Source of the DNA: a bacterium | GTDB lineage: Bacteria > Bacillota > Clostridia > Lachnospirales > Lachnospiraceae | Reading direction: 5' to 3' | Assembly: GCA_004562765.1 (NCBI GenBank) | Contig: SFRL01000033.1 | Span: 1-64,000 of the forward strand | DNA length: 64,000 nucleotides | In this document: one piece after another, positions 51,620 through 60,976 of the stretch | How the letters are laid out: each line of letters starts with the position of its first letter | Numbering within the stretch: position 1 is the first letter of the stretch | Translations under genes and position numbers: made by a program | Notes under the pieces: model-generated | The model's database searches: none | What the model was told of the DNA's origin: nothing | The model's input: the letters and a program-made list of their open reading frames with translations, nothing else

Positions 51620-51652
51620 GTGAAGTGACGGGAATTTTTCCCGTCACTTCAC
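51620..51652 (+). promoter_or_regulatory. Perfect 15-bp hairpin between abfA and the GH127 gene
   Basis: GTGAAGTGACGGGAA (51620-51634) pairs fully with 51638-51652 around a TTT loop. Only TATATAGG follows, so it is not a classical terminator; mRNA processing or stability control is likelier. Confidence 0.75.
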
Positions 51653-51671
51653 TATATAGGAGGAGAAGTGT

Positions 51672-53600
51672 ATGAGCAGAGAGATCAGATTGGATCAGGT
51701 ACAGGTCAGGGACGGCTTCTGGACACAGATGCAGAACCTCGTGACAGATGTCGTGATCCCGTTTCAGGAGCGTGTGTTAAACGATAAAGAGGAGGGCGTG
51801 GAAAAGAGCCATGCCATTGACAATTTCCGCATCGCGGCAGGACTTGCCGAGGGTGAGTTTTATGGGATGGTCTTTCAGGACAGTGATGTGGCAAAATGGC
51901 TGGAGGGTGTGGCATATTCCCTTGTGATCAAACCGGATGCGGATCTGGAAGCACGGGCGGATGCGATCATTGATATTGTGGCGCAGGCACAGCAGGAGGA
52001 CGGATATCTCAACACCTATTTTACGATCAAGGAGCCGGAGCACCGTTGGCAGAACCTGCTGGAGTGCCATGAACTGTACTGCGCGGGACATATGATGGAG
52101 GCAGCGGCGGCTTACTATGAGGCGACCGGAAAAGACAAGCTTTTGCATGTCATGGAGCGCATGGCGGATCACATCATCAGCCGTTTTGGTAATGGGGACG
52201 GAAAGGTCAAAGGAATCCCCGGACATCAGGAGGTGGAGATCGGTCTGATGCGCATGTATCATGTGACCGGAAAGCCAGAATACAAAGCTATGGCACGCTA
52301 TTTTCTTGAGGAGCGCGGAAAGGATCCGGACTTTTTCAAGGAAGAGGCAAAAAAGCGTGACTGGGAGCATTTCGGCATGAAGCCTGAGGACACGAAGTAC
52401 AACCAGAGCCATGCGACGGTCTACGAGCAGGATGAGGCAGTGGGACACAGCGTTCGCGCGGTCTATATGTATACGGCGATGGCGGATCTGGCGGCAGAGG
52501 ACGGAGACGAAAAACTGCTGGAAGCCTGCAGACGCCTCTGGAATAATATGATCCAAAAGAAAATGTACATTACCGGAGGTATCGGGGCAACGGTTGTGGG
52601 AGAGTCCTTTTCTGTGCCCTATGAGCTGCCGAATGACACCGTGTATGCGGAGACGTGCGCGTCCATCGGACTGGTATTTTTTGCAAAGCAGATGTTGAAG
52701 AGCGAAAAACGCGGAACCTATGCAGATGTGATGGAACGTGCGCTCTACAACGGCATCATCAGCGGCATGCAGCGCGACGGTAAGCGGTTTTTCTATGTAA
52801 ATCCGCTGGAGGTAAATCCGGGTACATCCGGTGTGGCAGCAGGCTACGAGCATGTGATCCCGGAGCGTCCGGGCTGGTATGCGTGCGCGTGCTGCCCGCC
52901 CAATCTGGTGCGCATGGTAACTTCTCTCGGAAAATATGCGTGGGATGAGGACGAGGGTACGATCTGGTCGCACTTGTTTATCGGAAGCGAGGCATCTTTT
53001 GAGAAGGCGGACATCCGTGTGGAGAGCAGCTATCCGTGGGAAGGCTGTGTGATCTATCATGTGGCGGCAAAATGCGAGGAAAACTTTACGCTGGCGATCC
53101 ATATTCCTTCCTATATTCATCATGCACAGCTTGTGGTAAAGATCAACGGAAGAACGGTGGTCACGGATGCTGCCATGAAAGATGGCTATCTGTATCTGGA
53201 TCGAAGCTGGGGCAGCGCGGATGAGGTGACGATCGAATTCGAGATGCCCGTCAGAAAGGTCTATGCCAACACGAAGGTACGTGAGGATGTTGGATGCGTG
53301 GCGATCATGCGCGGACCGGTCGTTTACTGTTTTGAGGGTGTGGACAACGGCGAGGATATTCAGGCGCTGTTCATTAATAAAGAGTTATACGCGCAGACGG
53401 CGACCGGCACAGAGGGCGTTCTGGAGGGGATGACGCTTCTTGATATTTCAGGAAAGCGGCTTACCTATGCCGGAGGCGATGACCTCTACTGTGAGCAGGC
53501 GCCGCAGACGGAGCCTGTGACGCTGCGGGCGATCCCCTATTTCGCGTGGGGCAACCGCGGACTGAATCAGATGCGTGTGTGGATGCACGAAGAGCGATAG
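51672..53600 (+). CDS. GH127 beta-L-arabinofuranosidase
   Basis: 642 aa. Removes beta-L-arabinofuranose, as found on plant hydroxyproline-rich glycoproteins and some pectic side chains. An (alpha/alpha)6 barrel covers about 1-430; the zinc/nucleophile site is seen in YAETCAS (Glu and Cys) and ACACCPPNLVRMV with Cys407-Cys408 corresponding to the reactive cysteine pair of HypBA1-type enzymes. The C-terminal sandwich domains run to the end. No signal peptide, so it works on imported fragments. GGAGGAG is the ribosome binding site. With GH51 and GH43 it extends the locus to mixed alpha and beta arabinose linkages. Confidence 0.93.
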   Translation: MSREIRLDQVQVRDGFWTQMQNLVTDVVIPFQERVLNDKEEGVEKSHAIDNFRIAAGLAEGEFYGMVFQDSDVAKWLEGVAYSLVIKPDADLEARADAIIDIVAQAQQEDGYLNTYFTIKEPEHRWQNLLECHELYCAGHMMEAAAAYYEATGKDKLLHVMERMADHIISRFGNGDGKVKGIPGHQEVEIGLMRMYHVTGKPEYKAMARYFLEERGKDPDFFKEEAKKRDWEHFGMKPEDTKYNQSHATVYEQDEAVGHSVRAVYMYTAMADLAAEDGDEKLLEACRRLWNNMIQKKMYITGGIGATVVGESFSVPYELPNDTVYAETCASIGLVFFAKQMLKSEKRGTYADVMERALYNGIISGMQRDGKRFFYVNPLEVNPGTSGVAAGYEHVIPERPGWYACACCPPNLVRMVTSLGKYAWDEDEGTIWSHLFIGSEASFEKADIRVESSYPWEGCVIYHVAAKCEENFTLAIHIPSYIHHAQLVVKINGRTVVTDAAMKDGYLYLDRSWGSADEVTIEFEMPVRKVYANTKVREDVGCVAIMRGPVVYCFEGVDNGEDIQALFINKELYAQTATGTEGVLEGMTLLDISGKRLTYAGGDDLYCEQAPQTEPVTLRAIPYFAWGNRGLNQMRVWMHEER

Positions 53601-53658
53601 CACATACTTCATTTCGATGCCACTTTTGGTAAAAATGTTGCAAACCGTCCGAGAGGAA

Positions 53659-53687
53659 TTGAAATGGCGGCGGCGCGAAGCTATAAT
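53659..53687 (+). promoter_or_regulatory. Promoter of the galK-galT operon
   Basis: TTGAAA (53659-53664), 17 nt, TATAAT (53682-53687). The spacer itself is GC-rich (GGCGGCGGCG). Confidence 0.7.
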
Positions 53688-53700
53688 ATCATACAGGAAG

Positions 53701-53738
53701 ACGGCGACGGGAATCACGTAGTTTCCGCCGCCGTTTTT
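53701..53738 (+). terminator. Leader terminator in front of galK
   Basis: CGGCGACGGGAA (53702-53713) pairs with TTTCCGCCGCCG (53722-53733) with two imperfect positions, followed by five T residues. It lies some 14 nt after the predicted transcript start and 49 nt before galK, so it is placed as an attenuator; the GGCGGCGG in the promoter spacer is an even better match to its 3' arm and would serve for read-through from GH127. Confidence 0.7.
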
Positions 53739-53786
53739 ATGATTTTCGGATGTAGTTAAAAGGATAAAATAATGGAGGGTATTGCA

Positions 53787-54953
53787 ATGCAGGAGAAATT
53801 ATTAGAGAAATTTAAAGAACTTTTTGGGGCAGAGGGAGAGATCCGTACATACTTTGCGCCCGGACGTGTGAACATGATCGGAGAGCACACCGATTACAAC
53901 GGCGGACATGTATTTCCGTGTGCATTGACGATCGGTACTTATGGGGTTGTACGCAAGCGTGAGGACAACAAGCTGCGTTTTTATTCCATGAATTTTGAGA
54001 ATCTGGGTATTATCGAGTCAAGTCTCGATGACCTCAAGCCCGATCCGGCGGCAGACTGGACAAACTACCCGAAGGGAGTGATCTGGGCATTCGGAGAGAA
54101 GGGCATGAAGATCACACAGGGTATGGATCTGCTGCTTTTCGGAAATATTCCCAACGGATCAGGTCTCAGCTCTTCCGCATCTGTGGAGGTGCTGACCGGA
54201 TATATTTTAAAGGATTTTTACGGCTGTGACGTGACCAATCAGGACATCGCTCTGATCGGACAGTTTTCAGAGAACAAGTTCAACGGCGTCAACTGCGGCA
54301 TCATGGATCAGTTCGCAATCGCAATGGGCAAGAAGGGACATGCGATCTTCCTCGATACTGCAACTTTGGAGTACACCTATGCACCCATCGAGCTGAAAGA
54401 CGCAAAGATCGTGATCTCCTGCTCAAATAAAAAGCGCGGACTTGGCGATTCCAAGTACAACGAGCGCCGCGCGGAGTGTGAAAAGGCGCTGGAGGAGATC
54501 CAGCAGTTTGCGGGTGTCAAGAGTCTCGGAGAGTTGAGTGAGGAAGAATTCGAGAAGTTCAAGTCAGCCATCAAGGATGAGGACCGCGTAAAGCGTGCAA
54601 GACATGCAGTCTATGAGAACCAGCGCACCATCAAGGCTGTGGAGGCATTGAAAAATAACGATGTGGAGCTGTTCGGAAAACTTATGAACGAGTCTCATGT
54701 ATCTCTGCGTGATGATTACGAAGTGACCGGTATTGAGCTGGATACACTGGCAGAGGAAGCATGGAAGGTGGACGGCGTGATCGGTTCCCGTATGACGGGC
54801 GCCGGCTTCGGCGGATGCTCTGTCAGCATTGTGAAAAATGATGCAGTGGACACCTTTATCGAGCAGGTTGGCAAGGCATATGAGGAAAAGATCGGCTACG
54901 CGGCAGACTTCTATGTGGTAGAGATCGGTGACGGCCCGGTGAGACTTGCGTAG
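53787..54953 (+). CDS. galK: Galactokinase
   Basis: Phosphorylates galactose to galactose-1-phosphate with ATP in the Leloir pathway. 388 aa from ATG 53787 (GGAGGGT 8 nt upstream; the ATG at 53772 lies on that site). GHMP-kinase motifs: GRVNMIGEHTDYNGG near residue 30 (galactokinase signature), NGSGLSSSASVEV (phosphate-binding loop, about 120-132), and GAGFGGCSVSIV near the C-terminus. The catalytic Asp is in NCGIMDQFAIAMG. It is followed after 66 nt by galT. Confidence 0.97.
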   Translation: MQEKLLEKFKELFGAEGEIRTYFAPGRVNMIGEHTDYNGGHVFPCALTIGTYGVVRKREDNKLRFYSMNFENLGIIESSLDDLKPDPAADWTNYPKGVIWAFGEKGMKITQGMDLLLFGNIPNGSGLSSSASVEVLTGYILKDFYGCDVTNQDIALIGQFSENKFNGVNCGIMDQFAIAMGKKGHAIFLDTATLEYTYAPIELKDAKIVISCSNKKRGLGDSKYNERRAECEKALEEIQQFAGVKSLGELSEEEFEKFKSAIKDEDRVKRARHAVYENQRTIKAVEALKNNDVELFGKLMNESHVSLRDDYEVTGIELDTLAEEAWKVDGVIGSRMTGAGFGGCSVSIVKNDAVDTFIEQVGKAYEEKIGYAADFYVVEIGDGPVRLA

Positions 54954-55019
54954 TGGAAGATGGTATGTCGTCACGCCTGAGGGAGTGATACTGCTTGGAA
55001 GTTAGGAGGATAATAAAAA

Positions 55020-56570
55020 ATGAGCGAAATTCAGGAAATTCAGATAGAAAAAAATATATTGACACTGGTGGATTACGCGCTGGCAACAAGACTGATCGAT
55101 CCGCTGGATACGACGTTTACGATCAACCGTCTGCTGGAGCTGTTTGCGCTGGATGAGATCGATGAGGAGCTGGTGCGCACATGGGAAGAAAGCCCCCGTA
55201 TGACGCAGGAGCAGGCAGAGGCATGTCTGGAAACCGTGCTGGGCGAGATGTGTGATTATGCATATGCAAAAGGCATCACCACCGAGAACAGTGTGGTTTA
55301 CCGTGATCTGTTCGACACAAAGATCATGAGCCTGCTCATGCCCCGTCCCAGTGAGGTCATCAGCAATTTTGAAAACCTGTATGCAAATACGTCACCGGAG
55401 GCGGCGACCGATTATTTCTACAAATTGAGCTGTGACAGTAATTATATCCGTCGTTACCGCATCAAAAAGGATCTGAAGTGGACGACAGAGACGGAGTACG
55501 GTACGCTGGATATCACAGTCAACCTCTCCAAGCCGGAGAAGGATCCGAAGGCGATCGCAGCAGCAAAGCTGGCAAAGCAGAGCGGCTATCCGAAGTGTCT
55601 GCTGTGCAAGGAGAATGAAGGTTATGCAGGTCGCGTCAATCACCCTGCGCGCCAGAATCACCGTGTGATCCCGGTGACCATCAACAACAGTGGCTGGTGC
55701 TTCCAGTATTCGCCCTATGTATATTACAATGAGCACTGTATCGTGTTCAATTCACAGCATATTCCCATGAAGATCGAGCGTGCGACCTTCGGGAAGCTTT
55801 TGGATTTTGTGGAGCAGTTCCCTCATTATTTCGTGGGAAGCAACGCGGATCTGCCCATCGTCGGCGGCTCCATTCTGAGCCACGATCATTTCCAGGGCGG
55901 ACATTATGAATTTGCGATGGCAAAGGCTCCGGTGGAAAAAGAGATCCGGTTTGAGGGCTTTGATGATATTCAGGCAGGCATTGTGAAATGGCCGATGTCC
56001 GTGATCCGTCTGGACTGCGCAGACAAGGAGCGCCTGATCGAGCTGGCGGACAAGATCCTTCTGGCATGGCGCGGCTACACGGATGAGGCAGCGTTTGTGT
56101 TTGCCGAGACCGACGGAGAGCCCCACAACACCATCACCCCCATCGCCAGAAAGCGTGGGGATCAGTTTGAGCTGGATCTGGTACTGCGCAACAACATTAC
56201 CACCGAAGAACATCCGCTGGGCGTTTATCATCCCCATGCAAAGCTGCATCACATCAAAAAGGAGAACATCGGACTGATCGAGGTCATGGGTCTGGCAGTT
56301 CTCCCGGCACGCTTAAAGGACGAGATCGCGGGACTGGCAGAGGCGTTGGTAAATGGCAAAGATATCCGTGCAGACGAGATGTTGGAGAAACATGCAGACT
56401 GGGTAGACGAGTTCAGACCGAAGTATGACTCCATCACAAAGGACAACGTGGACGACATCTTAAAGAAGGAGGTCGGACTGGTATTTTCTGAGGTATTGGA
56501 GGATGCCGGTGTTTACAAATGCACCCCCGAGGGACGCGAGGCGTTCATCCGGTTCATCGAGAGCGTATAG
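55020..56570 (+). CDS. galT: UDP-glucose:hexose-1-phosphate uridylyltransferase, type 2
   Basis: 516 aa. Exchanges UMP between UDP-glucose and galactose-1-phosphate, completing galK's step. It is the long type 2 form typical of Firmicutes, with an N-terminal helical extension of about 150 residues, the zinc-like CLLCKENEGYAGR block, NEHCIVFNSQHIPMKI and SHDHFQGGHYEFAMAKAP containing the catalytic histidine region. AGGAGG is 9 nt before ATG. No galE gene is adjacent, so UDP-galactose epimerase must be encoded elsewhere. The operon ends at the terminator that follows. Confidence 0.96.
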   Translation: MSEIQEIQIEKNILTLVDYALATRLIDPLDTTFTINRLLELFALDEIDEELVRTWEESPRMTQEQAEACLETVLGEMCDYAYAKGITTENSVVYRDLFDTKIMSLLMPRPSEVISNFENLYANTSPEAATDYFYKLSCDSNYIRRYRIKKDLKWTTETEYGTLDITVNLSKPEKDPKAIAAAKLAKQSGYPKCLLCKENEGYAGRVNHPARQNHRVIPVTINNSGWCFQYSPYVYYNEHCIVFNSQHIPMKIERATFGKLLDFVEQFPHYFVGSNADLPIVGGSILSHDHFQGGHYEFAMAKAPVEKEIRFEGFDDIQAGIVKWPMSVIRLDCADKERLIELADKILLAWRGYTDEAAFVFAETDGEPHNTITPIARKRGDQFELDLVLRNNITTEEHPLGVYHPHAKLHHIKKENIGLIEVMGLAVLPARLKDEIAGLAEALVNGKDIRADEMLEKHADWVDEFRPKYDSITKDNVDDILKKEVGLVFSEVLEDAGVYKCTPEGREAFIRFIESV

Positions 56571-56595
56571 AAAAATAGTCTCAGAACAAACATTT

Positions 56596-56634
56596 TAGTG
56601 GCACGATCCTTTTTCGGGGTCGTGCCACTTTTTT
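56596..56634 (+). terminator. Terminator of the gal operon
   Basis: AGTGGCACGA and TCGTGCCACT form a perfect 10-bp stem around a 13-nt loop, followed by TTTTT. Confidence 0.92.
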
Positions 56635-56669
56635 CCGGTCCCCCTGACCAAAAAAAGAGGCATAAGCTA

Positions 56670-56698
56670 TTGTTATGACTGTAAAAAAGGTGTATAAT
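56670..56698 (+). promoter_or_regulatory. Promoter of the type IV pilus operon
   Basis: TTGTTA (56670-56675), 17 nt, perfect TATAAT (56693-56698). Confidence 0.75.
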
Positions 56699-56705
56699 AT
56701 ACAAA

Positions 56706-56736
56706 AAATTTGTCGGCAAGTGATGAAATTTGTCGG
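56706..56736 (+). promoter_or_regulatory. Two AAATTTGTCGG direct repeats at the pilus transcript start
   Basis: AAATTTGTCGG at 56706-56716 and 56726-56736, exactly 20 bp apart and just after the -10 box. Their position suits a repressor site or an early RNA element. TGTCG resembles part of a Spo0A box, but only partly. Confidence 0.45.
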
Positions 56737-56772
56737 TTTTATCCAAAAAATGGTAAAAACAGGGAGCGGCAC

Positions 56773-58479
56773 ATGGCAGTTAGAGGAACAAAGAAGCGTA
56801 TCGGAGATATGCTGATCGAAGAACACCTGATCACACAGGAACAATTGGAGCGGGCGCTTGAGATCGCCCGGGAGTCAGGAAAGAAGATCGGTGAGACTCT
56901 GGTAGAGAACGGATATACAACGGACGAAGCGATCATGCGCGCCCTGTCCAATCAGCTTGGCATAGAGATCGTATCGCTCGCCGGTGTGCGCATATCCGAT
57001 GAGATGATTCGTCTGGCAAACGCTTCGGTGCTTCGCAAAAACCGCATGGTTCCGCTGGAATATTTTCAGGGCAATATGAATATCATCAAGGTCGCCATGG
57101 CTGATCCGATGGATATGGCGGCGATCGATGACTTTACGATCATCACGAACTTACAGGTGGAGCCGGTGCTGGCGCTGCCCAGTGAGATCATGGTGACACT
57201 GGACCGGTATTTTGGCAATGACGAGACCATGGAGGCTGCGCAGAAGTATGCGGATGAACGCCGTGCCATGGAGGCAGCCAGCCAGGACACAGAGTACGAT
57301 GAAAATGTCAGCAATTCACCGATCGTAAAGATCGTTAATTCCATGATCGAGCAGGCGGCAAGACAGCGGGCCTCCGATATACATATTGAAGCACTGGAAC
57401 GGGTGGTGCGGGTAAGATTCCGTATCGACGGAGCGCTTTATGAAAAGTTCACCTATGATATCCACCTGCTTCCGGCGATCATCGCCAGATTAAAGATCAT
57501 TGGCGGAATGGATATCTCTGAAAAACGAAAACCGCAGGACGGACGTATCACCTATGTGGTAGATCGCGTGGAGTACGATATCCGTGCATCCATCCTGCCG
57601 ACTGTTTATGGCGAGAAATGCGTTATGCGTCTGGCGCAAAAGCGCATGCTGACAAAGCAGAAGAGTGAGCTGGGCTTCTCGGAAGAAGAGATGCGGCAGT
57701 TTGACAATATCCTGAAAAATCCCAACGGAATCATTCTGGTCACGGGACCTACCGGAAGCGGTAAGTCCACCACGCTGTACACAGCGCTCAGTGAGCTGAA
57801 TAAAGAGGATGTAAATATTATTACCGTCGAGGACCCGGTGGAGGCAAACATTGACGGTATCAATCAGGTGCAGACGAACGTCAAGGCAGATCTGACCTTT
57901 GCGTCCGCACTTCGTTCCATTCTGCGACAGGATCCGGATATCATCATGATCGGTGAGATCCGTGATACAGAGACGGCGCAGATCGCAGTGCAGGCGTCCA
58001 TTACGGGACATCTGGTGGTCAGTACCCTGCATACGAACAGCTCCGCAAGTACATTGACCCGTCTGATGGATATGGGTGTAGAGAGCTATCTGCTGGCAGA
58101 TTCCATGGTAGGTGTTATTGCCCAGCGACTGGTGCGCAGACTCTGTCCGGAGTGCAAGACTGCTTACGAGGCATCCGAAGACGAAAAGGAGATCCTCGGA
58201 CTGCCGACGGATGAAGCGCTGACACTGTACAAGCCATGTGGATGTGAGCAGTGTAACAATACCGGCTATCGCGGACGAATCGGTGTCTATGAGATCATGA
58301 CGATCACGCCGCGCATCCGCCATGTGATCTCCAAGCGCGGAACGGCGGAGCAGATCCGCGACGTAGCGCTGGAGGAGGGAATGCATACGCTGCGCATGAG
58401 CGCTTCCAAGCTGGTATTGGAAGGGATCACCGCATTCTCGGAGATGATCAAGGTATCATTCGAAAACGAATCAATGTAG
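56773..58479 (+). CDS. pilB: Type IV pilus extension ATPase PilB
   Basis: 568 aa from ATG 56773 (AGGGAG upstream). Powers pilin assembly. An MshEN-like N-terminal domain (about 10-150; KRIGDMLIEEHLITQEQLERAL), which in some homologues binds c-di-GMP, precedes the secretion ATPase: Walker A GPTGSGKST (325-333, Lys331), Walker B IIMIGEIRDTETA, and a tetracysteine zinc site CPEC...CGCEQC near 460-495. First gene of a pilB-pilT-pilC-pilin-pilD-pilM order. The HD-GYP receptor at 22.9 kb in the same window offers a possible source of c-di-GMP control, but only by inference. Confidence 0.96.
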   Translation: MAVRGTKKRIGDMLIEEHLITQEQLERALEIARESGKKIGETLVENGYTTDEAIMRALSNQLGIEIVSLAGVRISDEMIRLANASVLRKNRMVPLEYFQGNMNIIKVAMADPMDMAAIDDFTIITNLQVEPVLALPSEIMVTLDRYFGNDETMEAAQKYADERRAMEAASQDTEYDENVSNSPIVKIVNSMIEQAARQRASDIHIEALERVVRVRFRIDGALYEKFTYDIHLLPAIIARLKIIGGMDISEKRKPQDGRITYVVDRVEYDIRASILPTVYGEKCVMRLAQKRMLTKQKSELGFSEEEMRQFDNILKNPNGIILVTGPTGSGKSTTLYTALSELNKEDVNIITVEDPVEANIDGINQVQTNVKADLTFASALRSILRQDPDIIMIGEIRDTETAQIAVQASITGHLVVSTLHTNSSASTLTRLMDMGVESYLLADSMVGVIAQRLVRRLCPECKTAYEASEDEKEILGLPTDEALTLYKPCGCEQCNNTGYRGRIGVYEIMTITPRIRHVISKRGTAEQIRDVALEEGMHTLRMSASKLVLEGITAFSEMIKVSFENESM

Positions 58480-58510
58480 TCTGCATCTGTGCAGGCATTT
58501 AGGAGATAAC

Positions 58511-59590
58511 ATGGAACTATTAACCGGAGAACTGACAGCACAGAGAATTCTGGAATATTCAAACGAAAATCATGCATCCGATATCCACGTGACACCCATG
58601 AGTCCGCTTATGGTGCGTGTGGACGGCGAACTGGTTGCGGTGTCGGATCATATACTGACTCCGCAGGAGACGATCGCGATCATCCGCCCGATGATGGATG
58701 AAGCGCAGTGGGCAGAACTGGAAAAAGAAGGAGAACTGGATTTCGCGTATTCATTTCCGGGCTTTTCCCGTGTGCGTGTCAACGCCTTTCGACAGAGAGG
58801 TACTTATGGAATGGCAATGCGAATCCTGTCCTTTATCATTCCCACACCGCAGCAGCTGGGGATTCCCCGGTCAGTGGTGGATCTGACAAACCGAAAGAGA
58901 GGTCTGGTGCTGGTGACCGGAGCGACCGGTTCCGGAAAATCCACCACACTGGCGTCTTTGATCAATGTGATATCAGAAAATTATGCAAAGCATATCATTA
59001 CACTGGAAGATCCCATCGAGTATCTGCACAAGCATAAAAAGTCCATAGTCGCACAGCGCGAGGTGGGAACGGATACGCATAGTTATGCAAATGCCCTGCG
59101 GGCAGCACTGCGACAGGACCCGGACGTGATCCTTGTAGGTGAGATGCGAGATCTGGAGACCATCTCCATCGCGATCACCGCAGCCGAGACCGGACATCTG
59201 GTGTTCTCGACCTTACATACAAACAGTACGTCGGATGCGATCAACCGTGTGATCGACGTGTTCCCGCCCCATCAGCAGCAGCAGATCCGTATCCAGCTTG
59301 CTTCCGTGCTGGAGGGAGTCATTGCACAGCAGCTTCTGCCGCGGACGGACGGAGGTCGTGTGGCGGCCTTTGAAGTACTGCTTGCCAATTCGGCGGTGCG
59401 CAATCTGATCCGTGAAGGAAAAGCGTTCCAGATCCCGTCCATGATCCAGACCGGTAAAAAGGAAGGCATGCAGACGATGGATGACAATATTTTTGAACTT
59501 TTGATGGCGAACTTTATTACAAGGGAAAGCGCGATTCAGTTCGCATTGGATCAGGGAGCAATGATCGAAAAAACAGCCATATTTGTATAG
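58511..59590 (+). CDS. pilT: Type IV pilus retraction ATPase PilT
   Basis: 359 aa. Depolymerises pili, giving twitching motility or DNA uptake. N-terminal PAS-like domain (about 1-100), Walker A GATGSGKSTT (137-146, Lys143), Walker B DVILVGEMRD, and the retraction-specific sequence AVRNLIREGKAFQIPSMIQTG (about 297-317), corresponding to the AIRNLIRE motif of PilT proteins. No zinc cysteines, which separates it from PilB. GGAGATAAC lies before ATG. The gap to pilB is 31 nt. Confidence 0.96.
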   Translation: MELLTGELTAQRILEYSNENHASDIHVTPMSPLMVRVDGELVAVSDHILTPQETIAIIRPMMDEAQWAELEKEGELDFAYSFPGFSRVRVNAFRQRGTYGMAMRILSFIIPTPQQLGIPRSVVDLTNRKRGLVLVTGATGSGKSTTLASLINVISENYAKHIITLEDPIEYLHKHKKSIVAQREVGTDTHSYANALRAALRQDPDVILVGEMRDLETISIAITAAETGHLVFSTLHTNSTSDAINRVIDVFPPHQQQQIRIQLASVLEGVIAQQLLPRTDGGRVAAFEVLLANSAVRNLIREGKAFQIPSMIQTGKKEGMQTMDDNIFELLMANFITRESAIQFALDQGAMIEKTAIFV

Positions 59591-59649
59591 GACTGATCTG
59601 GGATCAGACAGTCTTACAGAAAACCGGATCAGTGTTTGGAGGGAAAAAA

Positions 59650-60864
59650 TTGCCGGAATTTACATACAAGGCCATTGACAAATATGGCAAGGAGAAAAAA
59701 GGAAATATCACGATCGAAACGTTAGAAGCCGCCTACGAGAGGCTTCGCGCAGACGGTATGACGCCGATCGAAGTAAATAAAGCCAATATTTTTACAAAAG
59801 AGATCAATATTTCTATCGGAAATGCGATAAAACCCCGTGATCTGTCCGTCTTTTGTCGGCAATTCATTGCTATGATAACAGCAGGAGTCACAATTGTGGA
59901 TGCCTTGGACATGTTATCCGAGCAGACAGAAAACAAGACGATGTCAAAAGCGATCTCCGGTGTGCGCACCGAGATCGGAAAAGGCGAGACGCTGGCGGAT
60001 TCCTTAGCTAAGTATCCGAAGGTGTTTCCGGATATCATGGTAAATATGGTGGCTGCCGGAGAGGCGTCCGGTAAGCTGGATGTGGCATTCGAGCGAATGG
60101 CAACGCACTTTGAGAAAAGCGCGAGACTGAAAGCGATGATGAAGAAAGCGGCCATGTATCCGATCATCGTGTGTATTGTCGCTCTTGTAGTAGTGGTCAT
60201 CATGATGGTAAAGGTCATTCCCAGCTATCAGGATCTGTTCGATCAGCTGGGCGGACAGCTTCCGCTGATCACCCGCATCGTAATTGCGCTGAGTGATTTT
60301 ATCATAGGAAAATGGATCTTGCTGGTTCTTTTGATCGTGGGAGTGGTTGCAGGATTAAAAATGTTCGGAAAAACCGAACAGGGACAGGCTGTTTTCGGAA
60401 GATTGGCAAGAAGTATGCCGATATTCGGTAAGATGACCATCAAGACGGCGGCGGCAAACTTTGCCCGCACCCTGAGTACCCTGATCTATTCGGGTGTGCC
60501 GATGGTGGAGGCACTGGCCATCACTGCAGGAACGATGAGCAATTATCTGTATAAGAAAAAAGTGGAAGAAGCCAGAGAGGACGTAACGCGTGGTATCCCC
60601 CTTTCCGAACCGTTGCTCCGTGACAATATGTTTCCCCCGATGGTGGGACATATGACAAAGATCGGAGAGGAGACCGGTGATCTGGAGGGCATGCTGACCC
60701 GTCTGGCAGACTATTACGATGAAGAAGTGGAGATGGCGACACAGACCGTCATGGCAGCCCTGGAGCCTATGATCATTTTAGTATTGGCAGGCGTGGTAGG
60801 CGGTGTGATCGCAGCGGTCATGATGCCGATGTTCTCCATGTACACACAGATGGACAGCCTGTGA
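59650..60864 (+). CDS. pilC: Type IV pilus inner-membrane platform protein PilC
   Basis: 404 aa from TTG 59650, placed because GGAGGG ends 6 nt upstream; GTG at 59632 precedes that site and would only add six residues. Two T2SF domains: about 60-180 (FCRQFIAMITAGVTIVDALDMLSEQTEN) and about 265-390 (FARTLSTLIYSGVPMVEALAITAG), each followed by membrane helices. PilC couples the ATPases to the growing pilus. It ends with LVLAGVVGGVIAAVMMPMFSMYTQM, the usual last helix. Confidence 0.95.
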   Translation: MPEFTYKAIDKYGKEKKGNITIETLEAAYERLRADGMTPIEVNKANIFTKEINISIGNAIKPRDLSVFCRQFIAMITAGVTIVDALDMLSEQTENKTMSKAISGVRTEIGKGETLADSLAKYPKVFPDIMVNMVAAGEASGKLDVAFERMATHFEKSARLKAMMKKAAMYPIIVCIVALVVVVIMMVKVIPSYQDLFDQLGGQLPLITRIVIALSDFIIGKWILLVLLIVGVVAGLKMFGKTEQGQAVFGRLARSMPIFGKMTIKTAAANFARTLSTLIYSGVPMVEALAITAGTMSNYLYKKKVEEAREDVTRGIPLSEPLLRDNMFPPMVGHMTKIGEETGDLEGMLTRLADYYDEEVEMATQTVMAALEPMIILVLAGVVGGVIAAVMMPMFSMYTQMDSL

Positions 60865-60976
60865 TCGCTTCAGAACAGGGGCGACCGGCATATCGCTAAC
60901 AAATGAATTAAGCGCTGGCATTGTAGGGAATGCAAGTGTTTAAGATAAAAAATCAAATGAAAAAGGAGAAAAGATA

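Noticed and set aside
51620..51652. Hairpin after abfA as a terminator
   Set aside because: The 15-bp stem is perfect but is followed by TATATAGG, not a T-run, and the GH127 gene starts 20 nt later with no promoter seen between.
51777..53123. 448-codon minus-strand ORF
   Set aside because: It lies entirely inside the GH127 gene on the opposite strand, has no ribosome binding site and shows no recognisable domain.
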